Below, one piece after another: positions 49,055 to 57,972 of a DNA stretch of 64,000 nucleotides (the stretch's first letter is position 1; each line of letters starts with the position of its first letter). The stretch is from Stenotrophomonas terrae (GTDB lineage: Bacteria > Pseudomonadota > Gammaproteobacteria > Xanthomonadales > Xanthomonadaceae): contig NZ_LDJJ01000040.1 in assembly GCF_001431465.1 (NCBI RefSeq), positions 1 through 64,000 of the forward strand, given 5' to 3'. A program made the position numbers and the translations under genes. A model generated the notes under the pieces. The model made no database searches, was not told the origin of the DNA, and saw only the letters and a list, made by a program, of their open reading frames with translations.

Positions 49055-51577
49055 ATGTCAGGCACCGCACCACGCTCGTCCAGCCAGGCCATGGCACGGA
49101 TCGCCGCCACGCAGGCACCTGCCCGCGTACGTCACTTGTTGGAGATTTCCTTCCTGGCCACGGATGAAGTCCTGCGCACGCCGCTGCAGCTGACTGCCAT
49201 CGACCTGGAGCGCGCCCTGTTCAAACAGGCGGAAATGGCCCACAACAGCCAGATCCAGTCCGACATCTACGCCCAGCTGCGGGTCCTGCGTGAACACACC
49301 GAGCAGCTGCCGGACTTCTTCCTGGACGCGCTGGCCGCACAAGTGGCGGCCTTCAAGGACCCGCCCAAAGCCAGCCCGGAAGCCCACGCCGCCGCGTTCA
49401 AGGCGATGACGCTGGTTGAAGACACCGACATCGACCGCGACATCGTGCTGCACGAAATGGCCCGACGCGAGGCCTTCCGTGCAACCAGCCCGCTGCTGCT
49501 GTTGGGCCAGCGCTTTGCGGTACTGGCCGCACAGCCGGCGTTTGATCCCGAGCGGCTGCCGGTCGGCCCGTACGCCCTGTGCCGCGCATTGCGCGAGTGT
49601 GGCGAACAGATGCAGCTCAACCTCGATACCCAGCTGGTGCTGTACCAGGTGTTCGACCGCATGGTGATGCCGCGCCATAGCGAACTGGTGGACCGGCTCA
49701 ACATCCTGCTGGAGCGCGAAGGCGTGCTGCCTGGGCTGGTGTATCGCCCACACCTCGCCCGCCCCTCGGCGCCGCGTGGCAGCGGCGCTGTCAGCGGGCA
49801 AGCCGATGCCGGCAATGCCGCGCCGCGCGCGGCGGGCAATGCCCCGCTGACCAGCTGGCAAGGCCAGGCACCGGCGGCATCGTGGGCCAGTATTTCCAAT
49901 GAGCTGCAAGCCAGCGCAGCGGCTGTACCGTCCCATGCCACCGCTGCGCCGACGCATGCGCCGGACGCGGCAGCCGCCATGGCGCCGATGGAAAGCCTGC
50001 ACAGCCTGCTGGATGCCGCCCGCCACGCACTTGCGATGAGCCCCGGCAGCGCTGGCGGTTCTGCTGGTTCTGCTGGTTCTGGTAGTCCTGCGCCGGCAGG
50101 TAGCGGTGCCATGCCAGCAGGCCGTGCCGCTGGCGCGAACGCAGGCATGGCCGGCATGCCCGACTTCACCGCCCTGCAGGCGGCACAGGCCCAGGCCCAG
50201 CAAGTCAGCACAGCTGCCGCGCCGCTGGCCACCCAGCCTGCAGGCAGCCCTGCCCAACCGGTCTCCACCCAGACCGCGATGGACGTGCTGGGCAAGCTGC
50301 AGACCGCCGCATCATCCTCCGGCAGCCGTCACAGCATGGCGGACATCCGCAATGCACTGATCGCCCAGGTCAAGGCCGAACACGGCCCAGCCGCGACGCT
50401 GTCGGTGCAGGACGGCGACACCATGGACCTGCTCGGCATGCTCTATTCCGAGCTGCACCGGGAAGTCCGCAGCGAAGGCCCGGCTGCCGACCTGCTGCGG
50501 CGCCTGCAGGTGCCCTTGGCGCGTGCCGCCATCAGCGACCAGGAGTTCTTCCTGCGCGACCAGCACCCGGCCCGCGAACTGCTCAATGCGGTGGCCGAAT
50601 CCGGTGCTGTCTGGCTCAGCGATGACGACAGCGATCCGGTCCTGCTGCTCAAGCTCAAGGACGCGGTCAACAAGGTCGTCACCGATTACCAGGGCGACGA
50701 GACCGTCTTCGTCGAAGCAAACGACATCATCCAGGGCCACCTGCGCTCGGCAGCCCGTCGCGCGGAGATGGCCGAGCGCCGCCAGGTCGATGCCGCGCGC
50801 GGCAAGGAACGCCTGGAGGCCGCCAAGCAGCTGGCAAATAACACCATCGACGCGCTGTGCCAGAGCAGCGAGCCGCCGAAGTTCGTGCAGACCCTGCTGC
50901 GCAAGGCCTGGGCCGACGTGCTGACACTCACCCTGCTGCGCCAGGGGGCAGAGTCGGAGGAATGGCAGCAGCGTGAGCAGGCCACCCGCCGTATCGGCGA
51001 GATCACCGGCCTGGCGCCCGGCGGCGCGGCCGATACCAGTTTCGGCGAGGAAATCGAACAATCGCTGCTGCAGGTGGGTTACCACCAGGATGAAGCGGCC
51101 GCCATCTCACGCCGGCTGTCCACGCCAGGCGGCGAGGACGACATCACCTCACGCACCGAGCTGGCCGCCAAACTCAAGATGCGCGCGCGCCTGGGCGAGT
51201 CCGGCGAGCCGGAAGAAGAAGAGCGCCGCAAGAAAGTCGAGCCCGCCCGCACTGAGCAGGAGGAGGCGCATTACCGCCAACTGCGCACGCTGCCGTTCGG
51301 CACCTGGTTCGAATTCACCGTCAACCAGCAGGGCGACAACCGCCGCCAGCGTCTGTCCTGGTACAGCCTGATCACCGGCAACGCCTTGTTCGTCAATCAG
51401 CGTGGCCAGAAGGTGTCGGAAAATTCACTGGACGCGATGGCGCGGCTGATGGCCAAAGGCCAGTTGCGCATCGTCACCGAAGACAAGGGTCGCCTGATTG
51501 ACCGCGCCTGGCAGGCCACCGTGCGCGCACTGCGCTCGATTGCCGGCCAGTCCACCAACGCCGGAGAGTCGGCATGA
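49055..51577 (+). CDS. DUF1631 domain protein
   Basis: This 840-residue cytoplasmic protein is of the DUF1631 family, whose function is not established. The N-terminal 220 residues and the C-terminal half (from about residue 430) are largely helical and conserved-looking (KFVQTLLRKAWADVLTLTLL, FGTWFEFTVNQQGDNRRQRL). Between them lies a low-complexity Ala/Gly/Pro/Ser linker of about 180 residues. The end (TGNALFVNQRGQKVSENSLD) resembles PilZ-like strands. The start has GGGGGAAGGA upstream. It overlaps a single-domain PilZ gene by 4 nt, so a link to cyclic di-GMP is likely but inferred. Confidence 0.85.
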   Translation: MSGTAPRSSSQAMARIAATQAPARVRHLLEISFLATDEVLRTPLQLTAIDLERALFKQAEMAHNSQIQSDIYAQLRVLREHTEQLPDFFLDALAAQVAAFKDPPKASPEAHAAAFKAMTLVEDTDIDRDIVLHEMARREAFRATSPLLLLGQRFAVLAAQPAFDPERLPVGPYALCRALRECGEQMQLNLDTQLVLYQVFDRMVMPRHSELVDRLNILLEREGVLPGLVYRPHLARPSAPRGSGAVSGQADAGNAAPRAAGNAPLTSWQGQAPAASWASISNELQASAAAVPSHATAAPTHAPDAAAAMAPMESLHSLLDAARHALAMSPGSAGGSAGSAGSGSPAPAGSGAMPAGRAAGANAGMAGMPDFTALQAAQAQAQQVSTAAAPLATQPAGSPAQPVSTQTAMDVLGKLQTAASSSGSRHSMADIRNALIAQVKAEHGPAATLSVQDGDTMDLLGMLYSELHREVRSEGPAADLLRRLQVPLARAAISDQEFFLRDQHPARELLNAVAESGAVWLSDDDSDPVLLLKLKDAVNKVVTDYQGDETVFVEANDIIQGHLRSAARRAEMAERRQVDAARGKERLEAAKQLANNTIDALCQSSEPPKFVQTLLRKAWADVLTLTLLRQGAESEEWQQREQATRRIGEITGLAPGGAADTSFGEEIEQSLLQVGYHQDEAAAISRRLSTPGGEDDITSRTELAAKLKMRARLGESGEPEEEERRKKVEPARTEQEEAHYRQLRTLPFGTWFEFTVNQQGDNRRQRLSWYSLITGNALFVNQRGQKVSENSLDAMARLMAKGQLRIVTEDKGRLIDRAWQATVRALRSIAGQSTNAGESA

Positions 51578-51921
51578 TCACCAATACCCGCCGCGCACCG
51601 CGCCTGCAGGTGCCCGAACTGGTGCCGGTACGCGACCAGATGACCGGCGCCCAGATCGGCCGGCTCGGCAACATATCCGAAACCGGCATGTTGCTGATCG
51701 CCTCCGTGGCATTGCAGGACGACGCCCTGTACCAGCTGCAGTTCCCCATTGCCGATGGCCGTGGCGGGCAGCTGCAGATCGACGTCGGCGCGCACCTGCT
51801 GTGGTTCGAGCCGACCCACGCACCCGACCAGTCATGGGCCGGGTTCCGTTTCCTGACCCTGGACAAGGGCCAGCAGGCGCAGCTGCAGCGCTGGATCGAG
51901 GACCGTCTTCCCCCGGCCTGA
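51574..51921 (+). CDS. Single-domain PilZ protein
   Basis: This 115-residue protein is a PilZ domain with both cyclic di-GMP binding signatures: RxxxR (Arg6-Arg10 in RRAPR) and NxSxxG (Asn33-Gly38 in NISETG). A full set of beta strands and a C-terminal helix (KGQQAQLQRWIED) follow. It would bind cyclic di-GMP and pass the signal to a partner. Start codon overlap (ATGA) with the DUF1631 gene makes that protein the most likely partner. Confidence 0.88.
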   Translation: MITNTRRAPRLQVPELVPVRDQMTGAQIGRLGNISETGMLLIASVALQDDALYQLQFPIADGRGGQLQIDVGAHLLWFEPTHAPDQSWAGFRFLTLDKGQQAQLQRWIEDRLPPA

Positions 51922-52004
51922 GTGCCGAAAACGGCACAGCAGCGGTGAGCCGATTGCGGCAAAATTGGGGCCTGCAACTCCGCATGCCCCAGCGAGCCAC
52001 CGCG

Positions 52005-53333
52005 ATGAACCAATACGATCCAGCCAGCCTGTACGCCCAACACCTTGGCGAAATGATCCGCCGTGCCGACGCGGCACTGGCGCGCGGTGGTTTCGATCAC
52101 CTGGTGGTTCCCAGCGGCACCCAGCACTACCAGGTATTCGACGACCGCGATTACCCCTACGCGGTCAACCCGCAGTTCAAGACCTGGCTGCCGCTGACCA
52201 AGCTGCCCTATAGCTGGCTGATCCACACCCCGGGCAGCCGCCCGACCCTGGTGTTCTACCAGCCCTTCGACTATTGGCACGTGGTACCGGACGCGCCGAG
52301 CGGCTGGTGGGTGGAGCACTTCAACATCCACATCATCCGCAAGCCGGAAGAAGCGCTGGCGCTGCTGCCGGCCGACCCGAGCCGCTGCGCCATCCTCGGT
52401 GAAGCGCAGAGTGCGCTGGGCGGCTTCGCCCCCAATAATCCACCGGCGGTGATCAACTATCTGGAATGGCATCGCGGCTACAAGACCGCGTACGAGATCG
52501 CCCTGATGCGGCAGGCGCAGGTGTTGGCCGTCCGCGGCCACCGCGCCGCCGCAGCCGCGTTCCGCGCCGGCGCCAGCGAGTTCGAGATCCACATGGCCTA
52601 TTGCAGCGCCGTAGGCCAGGACGCCAACGAGCTGCCCTACGGCAACATCATCGGCTTGAACGAGCATGCCGCGGTGCTGCACTACACCGACCTCGGCAAG
52701 CAGGCGCCGCAGCCGCTACGCAGCTTCCTGATCGATGCCGGCGCCTCGGCCTACGGCTATGCCAGTGACATCACCCGCACCTATGCGGCAACCGGCCATG
52801 ACGAATTCCAGTCCTTCATCGATGCGGTGGATGCGGCCCAGCTGAAGATGTGTGCAGCGGTACGTGCAGGCTTTGACTACAAGCAGCTGCATGTGGATGC
52901 CCACCTGTCGCTGATGACCATCCTCAAGGACTTCGGAGTGATCAATGTCTCCCCGGAGGCGGCGTTGGCTACGGGTGTGAGCGCTGCATTCTTCCCGCAC
53001 GGCATCGGTCATCTGATCGGCGCACAGGTGCACGATGTGGCTGGCTTTGCCGCTGGCGAAGACGGCGGCCGCATCGAGCGCCCCGCCGGTCATCCGTATC
53101 TGCGCATGACCCGCGTATTGGAACCGGGCATGGTGGTCACCATTGAGCCGGGCCTGTACTTCATCGACATGCTGCTGGACGAGGTAAAGAAGGCCGGCAA
53201 CGCCGCCAGTGTGAACTGGGACCGGGTGGACTTCTTCCGTCCGTATGGCGGCGTACGCATCGAAGACGAAGTGCTGTGCACCGACGGCGACGCAGACAAC
53301 CTGACCCGCCCGGAATTTGCCGCACAGGCATGA
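52005..53333 (+). CDS. pepQ: Xaa-Pro dipeptidase PepQ
   Basis: This 442-residue M24B metallopeptidase cleaves Xaa-Pro dipeptides. The five metal ligands sit in LIDAGASAYGYASDITRTY, FFPHGIGHLIGAQVHD, VVTIEPGLYFID and GGVRIEDEVL. The N-terminal domain (YWHVVPDAPSGWWVEHFNI) is PepQ-like, and the length equals that of E. coli PepQ. I start at ATG 52005; an ATG at 51984 would add seven residues. It is convergent with pepP, a paralogue, across the large palindrome. Confidence 0.94.
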   Translation: MNQYDPASLYAQHLGEMIRRADAALARGGFDHLVVPSGTQHYQVFDDRDYPYAVNPQFKTWLPLTKLPYSWLIHTPGSRPTLVFYQPFDYWHVVPDAPSGWWVEHFNIHIIRKPEEALALLPADPSRCAILGEAQSALGGFAPNNPPAVINYLEWHRGYKTAYEIALMRQAQVLAVRGHRAAAAAFRAGASEFEIHMAYCSAVGQDANELPYGNIIGLNEHAAVLHYTDLGKQAPQPLRSFLIDAGASAYGYASDITRTYAATGHDEFQSFIDAVDAAQLKMCAAVRAGFDYKQLHVDAHLSLMTILKDFGVINVSPEAALATGVSAAFFPHGIGHLIGAQVHDVAGFAAGEDGGRIERPAGHPYLRMTRVLEPGMVVTIEPGLYFIDMLLDEVKKAGNAASVNWDRVDFFRPYGGVRIEDEVLCTDGDADNLTRPEFAAQA

Positions 53334-53339
53334 TCGCTT

Positions 53340-53369
53340 GCCTGGGCGGCAGTTAGCTGTCGCCCGGGC
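53340..53369 (+). terminator. Hairpin after pepQ
   Basis: A 13-bp stem with two G-T pairs (GCCTGGGCGGCAG / CTGTCGCCCGGGC) and a TTAG loop starts 6 nt after the pepQ stop. Only TGTTGG follows, so termination would be weak. Confidence 0.5.
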
Positions 53370-53549
53370 TGTTGGCACGCACATCGGATGTATCTGATTG
53401 TGGTCCGGTGAAAGCCGGACGGCATTGGGCTGCGCTGCGCCCCCTGCCCCGTTTGATGTCCAGAGCTTCCCGGGTGCGCTGACGCTTACCCGGGCTACGG
53501 GATGACGCCAGCCCTTCACTTCCGCCGACCGATATTCGGCCCAGCAAGC

Positions 53550-54356
53550 AACGCAGTTGCGGTTGCGGTTGCACTTGCCCTCCCTTACGCAAAGCGTAGG
53601 GGAGGGTATAGGAGGGGTGCTTTGCTTTGGCTTCGGCAGTTGCCGTTGCAGTTGCTCCACCGCTTTTGATCTACCGGGTCCCCTTCCGCAGCGACGGAGC
53701 TGGCAGACAAGACCCCGCACGGGGCGACGTGCAGGACGCACGTCGTTTTTCGACGATACAGGGATGTATCGTCGAAAAATCCTGCCAGCGGAGTGGACCT
53801 GGAGAGCGCAGCGCGGAAGGCGCGTAGGCAGGGTGTGCTTTCTTTTGGTTATCTTTTCTTTGCACAAGCAAAGAAAAGTAACTCGCTCCCCGAAGGGGGG
53901 TGAAAGCTTTTGCTCTGGCTTTTGCTGTTTGCTGCAAGTCGGAGCGAAAGCTGAAGCCAAGGCCAAGGCAAGAGCTTTCGCCCCCCTTTGGGGCGCGAGC
54001 GCACCTTTCTTTGCTTGTGCAAAGAAACGTGGCCCAAAGAAAGCACACCCTGCCTCCGCGCCCACGCCGCTTCGCGACGCGGGTCCACTCCGCCGCCGGG
54101 ATTTTTCGACGATACATCCCTGTATCGTCGAAAAACGACGTGCGTCCTGCACGTCGCCCCATTCGGGGTCTTATCCGTCGGCTGCGTCGCTGCGGAAGGG
54201 GACCCGGTGGATCAAAAGCGTTGGAGCAACTGCAAAGGCGAATGCAACTGCAACTGCCGGAGCCAAAGCGAAGCACCCCTCCCATACCCTCCCCTACGCT
54301 TTGCGTAAGGGAGGGCAAGTGCACGAGCAAGAGCAACAGCAACAGCAACAGCAACG
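53550..54356. repeat. Approximately 800-bp imperfect palindrome of nested hairpins
   Basis: Two inverted copies of a roughly 365-bp sequence face each other (left about 53571-53933, right about 53955-54322), by eye more than 80% identical. Each arm holds a CCCTCCCTTACG palindrome, a TTGCAGTTGC-type low-complexity stretch, the hairpin ACGTGC-AGGAC-GCACGT, the hairpin TTTTTCGACGATACA with its complement, and the hairpin CTTTGCACAAGCAAAG. The flanks add GTTGCG and CAACAG runs that extend the palindrome. The 1057-nt gap between pepQ and pepP contains nothing else. Long open frames cross it on both strands but are made of repeated hairpins, so I do not call a gene. Confidence 0.85.
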
Positions 54357-54390
54357 GCTAGTGCGCGCACTAACACCAAAACCTCGCGCC

Positions 54391-55716
54391 TCAGCGCTTG
54401 GCCATGAATGCCTCAATCTCGTCGGCATTGCGCTCCAACGCAGCGGTCAACACCCGGTGACCATCCTCGGTGATCAACACATCGTCCTCGATGCGGATAC
54501 CAATACCGCGCCAACGCGCCTCCACATCCCGATCATCCGGCGAGATGTACAGCCCCGGCTCGATCGTGAATACCATCCCCGGCTCGAGCAGGCGCGACTC
54601 ACCGGCCACCCGGTAATCACCAACATCGTGCACGTCCAGGCCCAGCCAATGCCCGGTCTTGTGCCGGTAGAAACGCTGGTAATGGCCCTCGACGATGTTC
54701 TCTTCCAAATCCCCCTGCAGCAGCCCGAGTCGCAACAGACCCTCGGTCAAGACCTCGACCGCCGCCAGATGCCCCTCTTCATAGGCAATGCCCGGCTGCG
54801 CCTGCTCCAGCGCGGCCGCCTGCGCCGCCAGCACAAGATCATGCAACGCGCGCTGCTCCGGACTGAAGCGGCCATTGACCGGGAAGGTTCGGGTGATGTC
54901 ACTGGCATAGCCGCGATATTCAGCGCCGGCATCAATCAACACCAGATCACCATCGGCGCTGCCATGGTTGTTGTCGCGGTAATGCAGCACGCAGGCATTG
55001 GCGCCAGCGCCAACAATGCTGTTGTACGCAGGCCAACCATCCGCCGCGCGGAACTCGCACTCCAGCGCGGCCTGCAACTCATACTCGTGGATACCCGGCC
55101 GCGCCGCACGCATCGCCGCGCGGTGCGCGCGCACGCTGATATCGGCCGCCACCTGCATCAGCGCGATCTCGTCGGCACTCTTGTACAGCCGCTGCTCATG
55201 CAGCAGATGTCCCAGCTCAAGGAATTCGTGTGGCGGCTGCGCACCGTCGCGCACCTGCGAACGTACCCGGTTCACCCAGCCAATCAGCTTCAGGTCAAAG
55301 TCTGCATCGCGGCCGAAGTGGTAGTACACCCGCGACCGCCCTTCCAGCAGCCCTGGCAGGATTTCATCCAGATCATCGATCGGATACGCATCGTCCATGC
55401 CATAGCGCGACACCGCACCATCCTGACCTTCGCGCGGACCATCCCAGGCTTCGCGGTCGGGGTCGCGTTCACGGCAAAACAGGATGACCTCGCCGTGCTT
55501 GCGCCCCGGGATCAGCACCAGCACCGCCTCCGGTTCCTGGAAACCGCTCAGGTACCAGAAGTCCGAATCCTGCCGGTATGGGTAGAACGTGTCGTTGCTG
55601 CGCACCCGCTCGGGTGCGGCAGGCAGTACCAGGATGGCGTCATCGCCGGCCGCCTCCATCAACTGGCGGCGGCGGCGGGCGTACTCGGCAGGGGTGATCC
55701 CGGACAGACGCTTCAT
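54391..55716 (-). CDS. pepP: Xaa-Pro aminopeptidase PepP
   Basis: This 441-residue M24B metallopeptidase removes N-terminal residues that precede proline. The N-terminal domain starts with the typical GITPAEYARRRRQLME and DSDFWYLSGFQEPEAVLVL. Metal ligands lie in VLIDAGAEYRGYASDITRTF, HKTGHWLGLDVHDVG, FTIEPGLYI and GIGIRIEDDVL. ATG 55716 has GAGG 7 nt upstream. It follows the ygfB-like gene by 8 nt, as in the ygfB-pepP operon of E. coli; ubiH is not adjacent here. Confidence 0.95.
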   Translation of the reverse strand: MKRLSGITPAEYARRRRQLMEAAGDDAILVLPAAPERVRSNDTFYPYRQDSDFWYLSGFQEPEAVLVLIPGRKHGEVILFCRERDPDREAWDGPREGQDGAVSRYGMDDAYPIDDLDEILPGLLEGRSRVYYHFGRDADFDLKLIGWVNRVRSQVRDGAQPPHEFLELGHLLHEQRLYKSADEIALMQVAADISVRAHRAAMRAARPGIHEYELQAALECEFRAADGWPAYNSIVGAGANACVLHYRDNNHGSADGDLVLIDAGAEYRGYASDITRTFPVNGRFSPEQRALHDLVLAAQAAALEQAQPGIAYEEGHLAAVEVLTEGLLRLGLLQGDLEENIVEGHYQRFYRHKTGHWLGLDVHDVGDYRVAGESRLLEPGMVFTIEPGLYISPDDRDVEARWRGIGIRIEDDVLITEDGHRVLTAALERNADEIEAFMAKR

Positions 55717-55724
55717 CGCCAACC

Positions 55725-56270
55725 TCAGTTCAGGCTTTGCCGATGGCGCGAGCCCATCACGCAGTCGCCGTGCAACAGCAGCGCCGCAACCCGCACGAAC
55801 TCCTCGATTTCCGACAGGGCGTCCTCGTCTTCATCGGCGCTGTCGAACTCATCGCTGGATGCCTGCGCCAGACGGGCCAGGTCCTGCAGCGCCTCTTCGC
55901 CCTCCTCGCTCAGCGCCGGCCGCTTGCCCGAGGCCAGGCCGAAACCACCGAGGAAGGCCCGGCACCACTCGAACAGCGCATCGGTACGCGCCTGCAGCGG
56001 CTCGGCAGCGTCCACCAACACCAGCTCGAAGGCGAAGTCACGGTCTTCCAGCTGGGCAACCGTGGCCTGCCGCAGCAGGTCCAGCGCAGAGCCCGGCTCG
56101 GGGCTTGGCAGGCCGTCATCGGCCAATACCTTGGCCGGCCACGCGGGCACATCGGCACCACCGGCGGCCAACCAGCCGCACAGTCCGCCGTGGAGTTCGG
56201 CAGGGGAAGCACCCAGGCCCAGCGACTGGCTGGCCTGGAGGATGTCGTTGACGGCAGGAAGATCGGTCAT
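55725..56270 (-). CDS. YgfB/UPF0149 family protein
   Basis: This 181-residue helical protein is of the UPF0149 (YgfB/YecA-like) family. The segments SPAELHGGLCGWLAAGG, CRAFLGGFGLASG and the acidic SSDEFDSADEDEDALSEIEE are typical. A Pseudomonas homologue modulates an antibiotic-related promoter pathway, but the molecular role is not general knowledge. No SEC-C zinc motif is present. ATG 56270 begins the conserved region. It is divergent from the zapA cluster and is followed by pepP. Confidence 0.85.
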   Translation of the reverse strand: MTDLPAVNDILQASQSLGLGASPAELHGGLCGWLAAGGADVPAWPAKVLADDGLPSPEPGSALDLLRQATVAQLEDRDFAFELVLVDAAEPLQARTDALFEWCRAFLGGFGLASGKRPALSEEGEEALQDLARLAQASSDEFDSADEDEDALSEIEEFVRVAALLLHGDCVMGSRHRQSLN

Positions 56271-56376
56271 GTCACTGGTCTGTAAAGCGGAGAGGATCAC
56301 CGTCACACTGATATGACGGCGGCCGTACAGTGTATCAACCGCATCGCAAACTCCTTCTTGACCGGCCCTCATCGCC

Positions 56377-56616
56377 ATGCCTATCGTGCCGCCCATGGAC
56401 TCCTTCGACCCCGCTGGCCAACTACAGGCCCTTGTCTCCCGCCTCGAGCTGCTGCTCGAGCGCAACCAGCGGCTGAGCGATGAAAACCGCAGCCTGCGCC
56501 AACAGCAGGAACAGCTGATCAGCGAGCGCTCGCAGCTGCTGACCAAAAACGAACAGGCCCGCTCCCGGGTTGAAGCCATGATCACCCGCCTCAAGTCGCT
56601 GGAGCAGCACACATGA
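56377..56616 (+). CDS. Small coiled-coil protein (TIGR02449-like), ahead of zapA
   Basis: This 79-residue protein is almost entirely a coiled coil rich in Leu, Gln, Arg and Glu (LVSRLELLLERNQRLSDENR, then RQQQEQLISERSQLL). It matches the TIGR02449 family, found next to zapA and resembling ZapB. A role in the division machinery is inferred. The start may be ATG 56377 or ATG 56395; neither has a clear ribosome-binding site. It overlaps zapA by 4 nt. Confidence 0.8.
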   Translation: MPIVPPMDSFDPAGQLQALVSRLELLLERNQRLSDENRSLRQQQEQLISERSQLLTKNEQARSRVEAMITRLKSLEQHT

Positions 56617-56912
56617 GCCAAACCGAACCGGTCAGCGTCCATATCCTGGACCGCGAGTACACCGTTGGCGTGGAGCCGGCCGAGCGCGAAAGCCTCACCG
56701 CCGCCGCCCGTGTGCTCGACGGCAAGATGCGCGAAATCCGCGGCAGCAACCGGATGGCGGCAGTGGACCGCATCGCGGTGCTGGCCGCGCTCAATCTGGC
56801 GCACGAGCTGCAGCAGCTGCGCGATGAGCAATTGGCGCAGCAACAACGCTTCCAAACCGCCATGAACGAGCTGAACCGGCGGCTGGACCTGGCCATCGAC
56901 AACGCGCGTTGA
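56613..56912 (+). CDS. zapA: Cell division protein ZapA
   Basis: This 99-residue protein is ZapA, which bundles FtsZ filaments at the division site. The N-terminal VSVHILDREYTVGVEPAERE forms the head domain, and the segment DRIAVLAALNLAHELQQLRD starts the long C-terminal coiled coil. It overlaps the upstream coiled-coil gene (ATGA) and precedes 6S RNA, as in many gammaproteobacteria. Confidence 0.93.
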   Translation: MSQTEPVSVHILDREYTVGVEPAERESLTAAARVLDGKMREIRGSNRMAAVDRIAVLAALNLAHELQQLRDEQLAQQQRFQTAMNELNRRLDLAIDNAR

Positions 56913-56983
56913 TCCAGCTGAGCAGCTCAGGCAGATGAATCCGTAATTGGGGAAAAACACTGCACGCAGCCGCGCAACCTCGC

Positions 56984-56989
56984 TATACT
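56984..56989 (+). promoter_or_regulatory. -10 box of the 6S RNA promoter
   Basis: TATACT lies 7 nt before the proposed 6S RNA 5' end. A weak -35 (CTGCAC) is 18 nt further upstream. Confidence 0.6.
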
Positions 56990-56995
56990 GGCGAC

Positions 56996-57182
56996 GCGTT
57001 CTCTGCTGTGAACGACGGCGTGTGCAAACATTCGCCTTGTCCCTTAATTACGACCACGGGGGCGCGACGGAGCCGGGTGTGCAAGTCCGCCTTGTAGCGG
57101 GAAGCCCGATGGCCCCCCAGCGTTCCCACTTGAACCCCGGGTTCAAGGTCGTTTCGCACGCATCGTCACCGCGGAGAATGCA
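56996..57182 (+). ncRNA. ssrS: 6S RNA
   Basis: This approximately 187-nt RNA binds the housekeeping RNA polymerase holoenzyme and dampens transcription in stationary phase. The 5' GCGTTCTCTGC pairs with the 3' GCGGAGAATGC to form the closing stem. The conserved distal segment CACTTGAACCCCGGGTTCAA matches the E. coli CTTGAACCAAGGGTTCAAGG region. Position between zapA and fthC is the classical one. Ends are estimated to within a few bases. Confidence 0.9.
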
Positions 57183-57190
57183 ATATTCCA

Positions 57191-57223
57191 GAACGGCGCC
57201 CAACGGGCGCCGTTCTTTTTTTT
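57191..57223 (+). terminator. Strong terminator after 6S RNA
   Basis: An 11-bp perfect stem (GAACGGCGCCC / GGGCGCCGTTC) with a 3-nt loop is followed by eight T residues. It lies 9 nt after the mature 6S 3' end and would separate 6S RNA from fthC. Confidence 0.95.
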
Positions 57224-57226
57224 ATC

Positions 57227-57355
57227 CTTCTCCCTCCGGGAGAAGGTGCCCGAAGGGCGGATGAGGGTAAGGGGCAAACCGTCATGAAGCTTGGCTACGC
57301 CAGTGCTTCGCACTTACCCTCTCCCCAACCCCTCTCCCGATGGGAGAGGGGCTTA
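57227..57355. repeat. Inverted pair of C-rich palindromic repeats
   Basis: CCTTCTCCCTCCGGGAGAAGG plus a GGATGAGGGTAAGG tail (57227-57272) faces CTTACCCTCTCCCC and CCCCTCTCCCGATGGGAGAGGGG (57311-57350). It matches the layout at 62.0-62.1 kb. Confidence 0.75.
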
Positions 57356-57381
57356 AGCTCCCTGCCCGCAGACTTTTCCCC

Positions 57382-57972
57382 ATGACTGCCGATCCCCGCC
57401 AACTCCTCCGCCAGCAACTGCGCCAGCGCCGCCGCGATATCCCCGCCGCCGAGCGCATTGCCGCCGCCGAGACACTTGCGGCGCATCTGCTGTCCCTGCC
57501 CTTCGCCGGTATCAGCGGCCATGTTGCCGGCTACTGGGCAATGGACGGCGAGATCGCCCTGCACCGCTGGCAGATGCAACTGCCCGCGCAGCAGACCTAT
57601 TGCCTGCCGGTGCTGCACGGCAAGCTGCTGCGTTTCGCACCGTGGCGGCCGGGGCAGGCGCTGGTCAGCAACCGTTATGGCATTCCCGAGCCCGACATCG
57701 ACCCGGCGCAGGCGCTGCGGCCGGAACAAATGGCCCTGGTGATCGCCCCGCTGGTCGGCTTTGATGACGGCGGCCGGCGGCTGGGCATGGGGGGCGGCTG
57801 GTATGATCGCAGCTTCGCATTTCGGCAGCGCCAGGCCGCGCCGCCGTGGCTGGTGGGGGTAGGTTTTTCCGCCCAGCAGGTGCCGTCATTGCCGGTCGAA
57901 GACTGGGATGTGGCGGTGGATGCCATCTGTACCGAGCAGGCCACTCTCTACCCGGAACCGTTGAACGCATGA
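57382..57972 (+). CDS. fthC: 5-formyltetrahydrofolate cyclo-ligase
   Basis: This 196-residue enzyme converts 5-formyl-THF to 5,10-methenyl-THF with ATP. The N-terminal basic segment RQQLRQRRRDIPAAER, PLVGFDDGGRRLGMGGGWYD with the ATP-binding glycines, and VDAICTEQATLYP are typical. In E. coli the homologue ygfA is co-transcribed with 6S RNA. Here a strong terminator and a repeat pair separate them. It overlaps the EVE-domain gene by 4 nt. Confidence 0.93.
   Translation: MTADPRQLLRQQLRQRRRDIPAAERIAAAETLAAHLLSLPFAGISGHVAGYWAMDGEIALHRWQMQLPAQQTYCLPVLHGKLLRFAPWRPGQALVSNRYGIPEPDIDPAQALRPEQMALVIAPLVGFDDGGRRLGMGGGWYDRSFAFRQRQAAPPWLVGVGFSAQQVPSLPVEDWDVAVDAICTEQATLYPEPLNA

Noticed and set aside
53557-56316. 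Very long open frames crossing the pepQ-pepP gap and pepP on the opposite strand
   Set aside because: They run through inverted hairpin repeats and then antisense to pepP. They show no family features and are a by-product of high GC.
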